Positions 57,765 through 64,000 of a stretch of 64,000 bases of DNA are shown here, one piece after another. How positions within the stretch are numbered: position 1 is the first letter of the stretch; every line of letters begins with the position of its first letter. The notes beneath the pieces are model-generated. The model had not been told where the DNA came from. It did no database searches and was given only the letters and a program-made list of their open reading frames with translations. The stretch comes from Bugula neritina. Lineage: Eukaryota > Bryozoa > Gymnolaemata > Cheilostomatida > Bugulidae. Both the position numbers and the translations under genes were made by a program. The stretch is from positions 7,033,389 through 7,097,388 of the forward strand of contig OZ037772.1 of the NCBI GenBank assembly GCA_964035545.1. Direction: 5' to 3'.

Positions 57765-59153
57765 GCTGTGCGCAGCTAGCATAGAAGCTGAGTCTTGCCA
57801 ATTACACCAACCCAACTTTCCCATTATCAATATGGATGTTATTGATTAACAATGATACAAAGGACAGAGACTCTAACAAGAGAAATGAACCTGCATTTAA
57901 CTGAACTTTTCTTTTCTATCAATTGACATATTGCATTGTATTTGATATAATATAGGTTAAGATGCATGTTCTAATAAAGTGAATTGATGAGGCCTCAATA
58001 GTCAATAGCTAGTACAAGTTCAACCTTAAACAACCCACTAACTTAGCAGAGTAGATTCTATACATGCAAGCACAAACTATATATAAAATTACCGAATTTT
58101 GAAAGCCACACCAAGAGAACACTTAATTAACTTAGTTGGAGTAATAATTGTAGGTATGCAGAGTAGTTTGAAGCCACATGCAGCTTAAATTATTATGATT
58201 ACAAAAATTCATGCTAGTACCAACAATGGTCTCAACACTCATTGTAACGCTCACAATAGTCTATATACATGTATTTGCTATGACAAACAATAATTCAATA
58301 CAGATACTTTCAGCAAAAGCAATTCTGAATGGCAAGCAGAGAATTTCTCATTCAGACTGAATGATGGCTTTATACAAATCAAGTTTATTGTCGTAGATGC
58401 TTTTTTAATAAGAACCTAACAATATTGCAAGTGCAAAGGCTACAATGCTATTACAAAAATAAAACTGCTTGATTTCTCCTAGACTACTTTCAATGAATGC
58501 CTGCTCAATAAATCAATATTATGTATTATAGTATGAGATTCTAAGCCAGCTTCATGATGATCAAAGCTAGACTTGATCAAAATATAGATTTTGGCACATT
58601 GTGGAGTGAAGCATTCAATAAAGTCAAAGACTACGTAAATATTATTAAGAAACATAAGAGTCTTCTAAAAGATAAAGGGTATACGTTGATAAAATGAAAC
58701 TGACTGCCATTTTATATAATGTACAATATATGCAAGTTACTCCTTCAACTGTTTTCTGCTCCAGTATAGCTACATACCATTTACTGTATCACTCCACTGT
58801 TTACTACTCTAGTATAACTATAAATTAAATACTGTTTTCATTGAAAGAGTGGTGAGTTTAAACTTAAAAATGATTTCTTTTTTATATTCTAGTTCATTTC
58901 TTGTAAAATTTAGCTTTAAACTTATATTTATGCTCTGGTGATGAGCTATTCATACGTTTTTCCTACAGATTGTCTATTTTAATGTTGATATTTAATTTTT
59001 GATTTAGTTTTATAAAACTATATAAATAATTCTCACATCAACTATATAACAGAAAACAATGATGTGTATCTTTTGCAGTCTATATAGCTTGCTTGTTTCC
59101 TCTCCAAAATTCTAAAGCTACTCATCTATACTTGAAACTAAAATGTAATCAAG
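57763..59153 (+). promoter_or_regulatory. upstream region of unit H with paired promoter motif
   Basis: Two copies of the motif seen upstream of unit E, in the matching orientation relative to the gene, start at 58749 (ctgctccagtatagcta) and 58797 (ctactctagtataacta), exactly 48 bp apart. A donor, GTGAGT, follows at 58853. An acceptor-like AAG directly precedes the ATG at 59154. This points to a short non-coding first exon ending near 58852. The stretch 57763-58740 shows nothing coding. Confidence 0.5.
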
Positions 59154-62100
59154 ATGGCTGCCTGGCAACTACCAGAATGGTATGAGTGTGGTTATTGTGT
59201 CTCTAAGAGGGATGACATGAGAGATCCAAGAGAGCTGCCTTGTCACCATGTATTCTGTTTGAGTTGTATTCAAGGACATTACAGTAAACATAGAACTGTG
59301 ACTTGCCCTATTAAAACTTGTGGGTAAGTACTATGTATATACTGATAATGTCTCTAAAGTATTTATGTCATAGTCATACTAATAACAAAAAAGTTTTTAA
59401 TTGTTTTCGCAAAACTGTGTTAAACTTGAGCTATACTTTGCAAAAGGCTAAAATCTACTACCAAAAACATATAAGATTTAATTTTTCAGTGACATAGCAA
59501 ATTCAATTTGTTTATACAGGTCAGAAAAATTTATTTACTAGATTTTCTTTTCAAATATCCACATTAATCAATTTTAGAGAAGTGTATGACTCACTAGAGT
59601 TTGAAGGTTTACCAAAGGTTACCGTAGCAACTGGTGATTTTAGCACTATGTACTGTACTGCTCGTGGATGTCAAGGTCAAATAGCTACATGTTATTGTGT
59701 GACATGCAAAGACAAGTTCTGTTCTCAGCATCAGCAGGTAAGATAATATTCTTACTTTACCCCATTTTATATATATAGGGCGCAGAAGAAATAGTATTTA
59801 AAAACTATTTATAGTGCACTTTGATAAAATATTTGAAGTTATGTTTATAATTTTGTAACAATGTTGAGCGGCCATGTTTAAACTTGAAGTCTGAAAGATA
59901 ACAGCAAATAAAAAAAGTTTTAACAATACAGTTTTTCATTTCCCATTTGACCTTTATAACAAAACATTGTTTACATAGAGAATTACTCTTGACCGTTGTT
60001 TCAAAACTTATATATAACTGACTAAATTTTTCAATATTCAATTCAGAGAATTTTTTTCTCTTCCAAATGTATACGAGTTATATTTTAACAATAAGAAAAG
60101 TTATGGTTGAGTCCATCAAACAGCATTTCTACTGCTCATATCTTTATTCAAATTCTTTGCATATCAGCTGAAACAAGTATCTTTTAGATGAAGTTTGTTT
60201 TTTTAATTTTAAATGAAATGTTTAGCTTCTGCAGCATATGATGCTTTAAGAGGTTTGAAGCAGAATACATCTTTGACAGGATTTGTTCTATTATTGAACG
60301 TGCACTAAGTTATAGTAAGTCATTGACCGCACATGACAATTATGCAGTGCAAATTATACAACACACCTAATGTGTCAAGTGACCACATAAGTATAGCACA
60401 GGCGTTTAAAAAAAATCTGGTTTCTAACATCGCTACTAAAATTACTTCAAAAAATGTTATCTTATCATTCTAGGCACACAAAACACTGCACAATGATGTT
60501 CACAAAGTGGTAGACATTGATTCCTACAAGAGATCACCTGCTAGTTATGATAAGCCGACTTGTGAACATCATCAAGAAGTTCTAGTAAGAGCTTGTCAGA
60601 AATGTGACAGACTGATTTGCTTTGAGTGTGAGATTGATGGAGAAGACTGCACAGGTAATATTGTAGTAACTTACCAACCATTAGAGAAAAGTTAATTATT
60701 GTAAATTACCTGTTAAAGACTGCACAGGTAATATTTGGTAATTCACTGTTGAAAAATTGTTTCTAAAAACACTTCTTACAGAGGTGTGTCACTACATTCC
60801 CATAACTTCGAATGGATCCATACGTGTGCTTAGATGTATGCATTTGTGATTGCAGTTTGTATTAACTTATGGTTGTGGCATCATTAGGTGCAGCTGTTTT
60901 CAAACTATGCAAAAAAATTAATTTGCATAATGTGAAGCCTAAGATTGCAGTAATGCTTTAAACCACTCAGTTATCCTTTGTTTTCTAATAATAATATGAT
61001 AAGTTTTCACATGATCTTGTAGACACAAAATGATCAACAATTTAGTGCTTAAAGTAAAGATGGTTTTACTTATCTTTTAAGATTAGCCAGTCATTTTATG
61101 TATCCATGTATATAGTTTTCAAAATATTAAACAATTATTTTATGTATATTCATTGATCAAATTACTCTTAATCACTTGAACAAGGCTCATACACTGTCAT
61201 TTTATAATTAAATAATAATTTCCAGTTTCAACTTCTGACTGAACAAAAACTAATTCAACACTTGAGATTCTATATTGTTGTTAATTGGTTATAGCAAGTG
61301 TGGAGTTTATTCTAAACTATAATGTACATGCAATGGGCTACGCAAATGTATGATTAAACAAAAAATTAGTAAACGTATAACAGATAACTGCTGCCCGATC
61401 TTAATTTAATGAAATAATAATTAATGACATAAAACCTATTGTGACTTACAATTTAAATTACTTCAGTACCCTGGAAAAGTTTATATTGAATCTTGTCTCA
61501 ATAGAAGGTCAAATTATTGTATGATCAATAAATCTGCGTTAATAGCAGAGAAATATTTTATTTTGGTGCTTACCGAAAACAAACTTTGCTTGGTGAAACT
61601 TACATATGTTCAACACCTTAGACTGTTTTGAAACACTGCATTATGTAATCAAATCAAAATTTTAGATCAAGAGGGACATGATTTTAAATCTCTTACATCA
61701 CTGAGAGAAAAAGTCAATACTTACCTCGCGAGTCAGCTCAGTGTAATTGTTGAAAAGATTACCAAGATATGTACTTTGGACAAAAAGGTGTGGAATGATC
61801 TTGATGATCAAGAAGAAAAATGTTCAGACGTTATAAGAGAGATAGAGACAATTAGAGATGAAATGGTGAGTTTGTTATTTAACTGCCTTTTGAAATATCA
61901 TTGCTTGTTTTAAGTGTCATCACAATCATCACAATATTATTTACAATATTCAATTAGTTAGTATTGAAAGTGCCTGGAAACCACAACCATCATCATAATT
62001 ATTTTCATGTTTATGAGAGCATAAACAAACTAGTTGTATAGTAATTGTATAAATTAAATTATGGTTTGTTCAAAAAAGAAAATATTTGAAGACATGCAGA

Positions 62101-62616
62101 GTATGTAATATCACATTCGTTTTTTTATTTTGAGAGTAATAAGCAAAGGAATTATTTTTCAATTCGTTTCTGTGTTAAGCATCTTTTACAGAAAATCAGA
62201 AGTTACTTTTTTACAAGTGCTATAGATAAAATACATTTAAGTTATTTAAGGTTCAAATATTCTTTAACATGACAGCTATATAATATTCTTATCTGAGCTT
62301 TTAATGTTTATATATAGAGCTCAAAAATTTTGATTTTAGATCCAAAGAATAATCAATGAGAGCCAAGAACTGATTGGCAGAGTTATCAATCACAAAGAAG
62401 AAGTGACCAATCAGGTGGAAAATTTCTACAACGAGCTGATGCTGAAGAAAGATGGGTTGGAGAAAACACAAGCTGAGGTGCATTGTCTGCTGAAAAATGG
62501 TCATGTGACTGAGAAGATCAGAGAAAAGAAGAAAATTGCCAGAGAGGTGGAAAGGCATGATGTAGAAGATCTGGGTGATTGTAATCTCACTGATCTACCA
62601 ACCTTATTAGAAACAG
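59154..62616 (+). CDS. TRIM unit H: RING-Bbox-Bbox-coiled coil gene, runs off window
   Basis: Five plus-strand exons, all open and correctly bordered: RING 59154-59323, B-box 1 59578-59737, B-box 2 60474-60654, coiled coil 1 61666-61865 and coiled coil 2 62340-62616. The frame is open from the ATG for about 329 residues. The remaining intron sequence near 63900-64000 matches what lies about 150 bp before the unit F propeller, so the propeller should start just outside the window. The RING exon is 170 bp, not 164: the last ligand pair reads CPIKTC instead of CPTC, giving C-x4-C rather than the usual C-x2-C, which may weaken zinc binding. The B-boxes are intact (CTARGCQGQIATCYCVTCKD; CEHHQEVLVRACQKC). 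By family it is a predicted E3 ligase if the RING still folds. Confidence 0.9.
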
Positions 62617-62739
62617 GTTTGTGATGTTTTCATTTGACAATCAAAAAACATCTGCCGATTAGTCGGTTCTTTCAAAAAACGATTTGCAAAATATTTTCTG
62701 TCTTTCTCTCATTCTTTCAGTCAGTTGATACAAATGTGA

Positions 62740-63340
62740 ATGTTTTACAACTGGTCTTGAGTTTGGTTGCAGCTCTTCACGCAACTCTGTTGTCAGTGGT
62801 CTGTTTCCAGGAACTCAAGTTGATTGATCTCTAGTTCATATTGCTCTCAGCAACATCTTTAAGCTTGAGTCTAGGTTGCCCTCTATTCCTTTTGCCATCG
62901 TTCAGCTGAGAGTAGAGCAATTTTCTTAGTAGCCAGCTATCTTCCTTCCTGTGCACATGGCTTACCAATTTTAGGTTATTTTCAAAAATAATGTCAGCCA
63001 TGCTTGGCAAGTTGTGACATCTTAGTATTTCTTCATTCCTAACTTTTTCATACCATTTTATAGCAAATGTCTCTAATTTGCCGCATCATGAAAGCGCTTA
63101 GCTTCTTCACTTGTATCCTGTATATTGTCCGTATTTCTGCTCTATACAGCAGACCTGAGAGCGCCATGAAGTGTTCTGTAGACTTTACACTTCATCCTTA
63201 TGGATACACGTCTGCTGTTCCGAAGTCTCTGCTGCAATTTTCCGTAAGCCACACTTGCTTTGCCCAGTCTGTTCGGCAGCTCTTTATCTATTCTTGCCGT
63301 ACAGGAAACAGTGCTTCCTAGATTAGTTCAAGTACAGCTG
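62740..63340 (-). mobile_element. non-LTR retrotransposon fragment (reverse transcriptase C-terminus)
   Basis: Read on the minus strand, a broken frame gives KELPNRLGKASVAYGKLQQR, then KCKVYRTLH, and further on LLYSQLNDGKRNRGQPRLKL followed by KDV. This is the familiar tail of LINE-type reverse transcriptases, in which a short helical region and a GKR..G.P.L..KD motif follow the polymerase. Several stops and frame changes are present. It lies inside the coiled coil 2 to propeller intron of unit H and has no counterpart in unit F, so it is an insertion. The clade is not determined. Confidence 0.7.
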
Positions 63341-63429
63341 GTTCATCATCTATTTTATTAACCTCAGGTTTATATGGAGAGTGAATAAGTTTGATTGGTT
63401 GGTACATGCATCTACCTTCTATAAATGTT

Positions 63430-64000
63430 GATTTTTTATATTAGTACCTATACATACAATATCTTATGTGAGCAGTGAAATACATTTACACACTGTATAA
63501 GCTGAAAGATCATTTAGCTATTTCTCTAAAAAGCTGCTATAGACCCACAACTGTTAGTCATTACATTTTATGTGTAGCCACCACTGCAAGACAACAGATT
63601 TTATTTTAAATCATGATGGTAACTCACTTAACGGTTTGTTTATTGAAGTTGAAAAATTAAATTATAAATAAATTATTATTCTTCCTTTGTATGACAAGCA
63701 CCATAGTCATGCAGTCTGTTAATTTAATACTTTATAACAAACCTTTACATGTATTACTATGATGTACTATATATGTGCACACATATCACACATATATACA
63801 TGCATACACACATACATATAATATTATACTGTATATACATAAATACATAACAAGCATATATACATGTATGCATCTTATATTCACATATAACACACATAAA
63901 TTGCACATATGAACATATAATATGATAATTATAGGAGTTACAGACATATAATATAAGCAAAAATGTACAAAACTTATAGAAATTGCATCAGATACCCATC
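63430..64000 (+). other. unit H intron, propeller-proximal part
   Basis: It matches the intron before the propeller exon in unit F (50510-50700 and 51640-51720) and unit G (53770-53940), including aaaagctgctatagac.cacaactgttagtca. No exon lies within the window after 62616. Confidence 0.7.

Noticed and set aside
62301-62558. Minus-strand frames opposite the coiled-coil 2 exons (also 10455-10667, 19206-19409, 30917-31168, 40169-40378 and 50047-50256)
   Set aside because: These recur only because the sense-strand exon is conserved. They have no start context or independent support.
63757-63960. Minus-strand Tyr/Cys-rich frame
   Set aside because: It arises from low-complexity acatatata-type sequence in the unit H intron.

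Overview
The window is eukaryotic, very AT-rich, intron-containing DNA from an animal, most likely a marine invertebrate. The TRIM-type protein architecture (RING, two B-boxes, coiled coil, beta-propeller), GT-AG introns, Ty3/gypsy, mariner and non-LTR retroelement remains and abundant TA/CA/GA microsatellites all point to a metazoan. I cannot name the species from sequence alone.

The dominant content is a cluster of one multigene family, called here TRIM units 0 and A to H. A complete unit has seven coding exons with fixed lengths: RING (164 bp), B-box 1 (160), B-box 2 (181), coiled coil 1 (200), coiled coil 2 (277), beta-propeller (663-672) and a last propeller exon (134). Three units are complete and open: B (16055-22344, minus, 592 aa), C (27740-33490, minus, 595 aa) and E (38033-44180, minus, 594 aa). 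H (59154 onward, plus) is open through its first five exons and runs off the right edge. The other units are partial: 0 (part of one coiled-coil exon), A (no RING, no propeller), D (propeller C-terminal part only), F (no RING or B-box 1, B-box 2 truncated) and G (propeller exons only). Units 0-E lie on the minus strand and F-H on the plus strand. E and F form a large inverted repeat whose outer breakpoint is in a CA/TG microsatellite.

Between and inside the units are mobile elements: a decayed mariner (530-995); a GC-rich, 5'-truncated Ty3/gypsy element with a 3' LTR (1763-8283); two copies of a second, AT-rich gypsy family lying at the same place beside units B and C (12862-14420 and 23456-25456); three copies of a 756-760 bp terminal-inverted-repeat element, one inside gypsy 1, one in unit E and one in unit F; and a non-LTR retrotransposon fragment (62740-63340). 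Long simple repeats and evolving 10-bp and 18-bp minisatellites fill the F-G interval.

By homology the proteins are expected to be cytoplasmic RING E3 ubiquitin ligases that use a C-terminal propeller to bind a target. The propellers are almost identical except for short variable patches spaced about one blade apart, and these patches are shared between units in a patchwork. Together with the broken units, this looks like a locus diversified by duplication and gene conversion, as expected for recognition proteins such as innate immune sensors. That function is inference. A repeated 48-50 bp promoter-like motif lies upstream of E (seven copies) and H (two), with one copy upstream of B.
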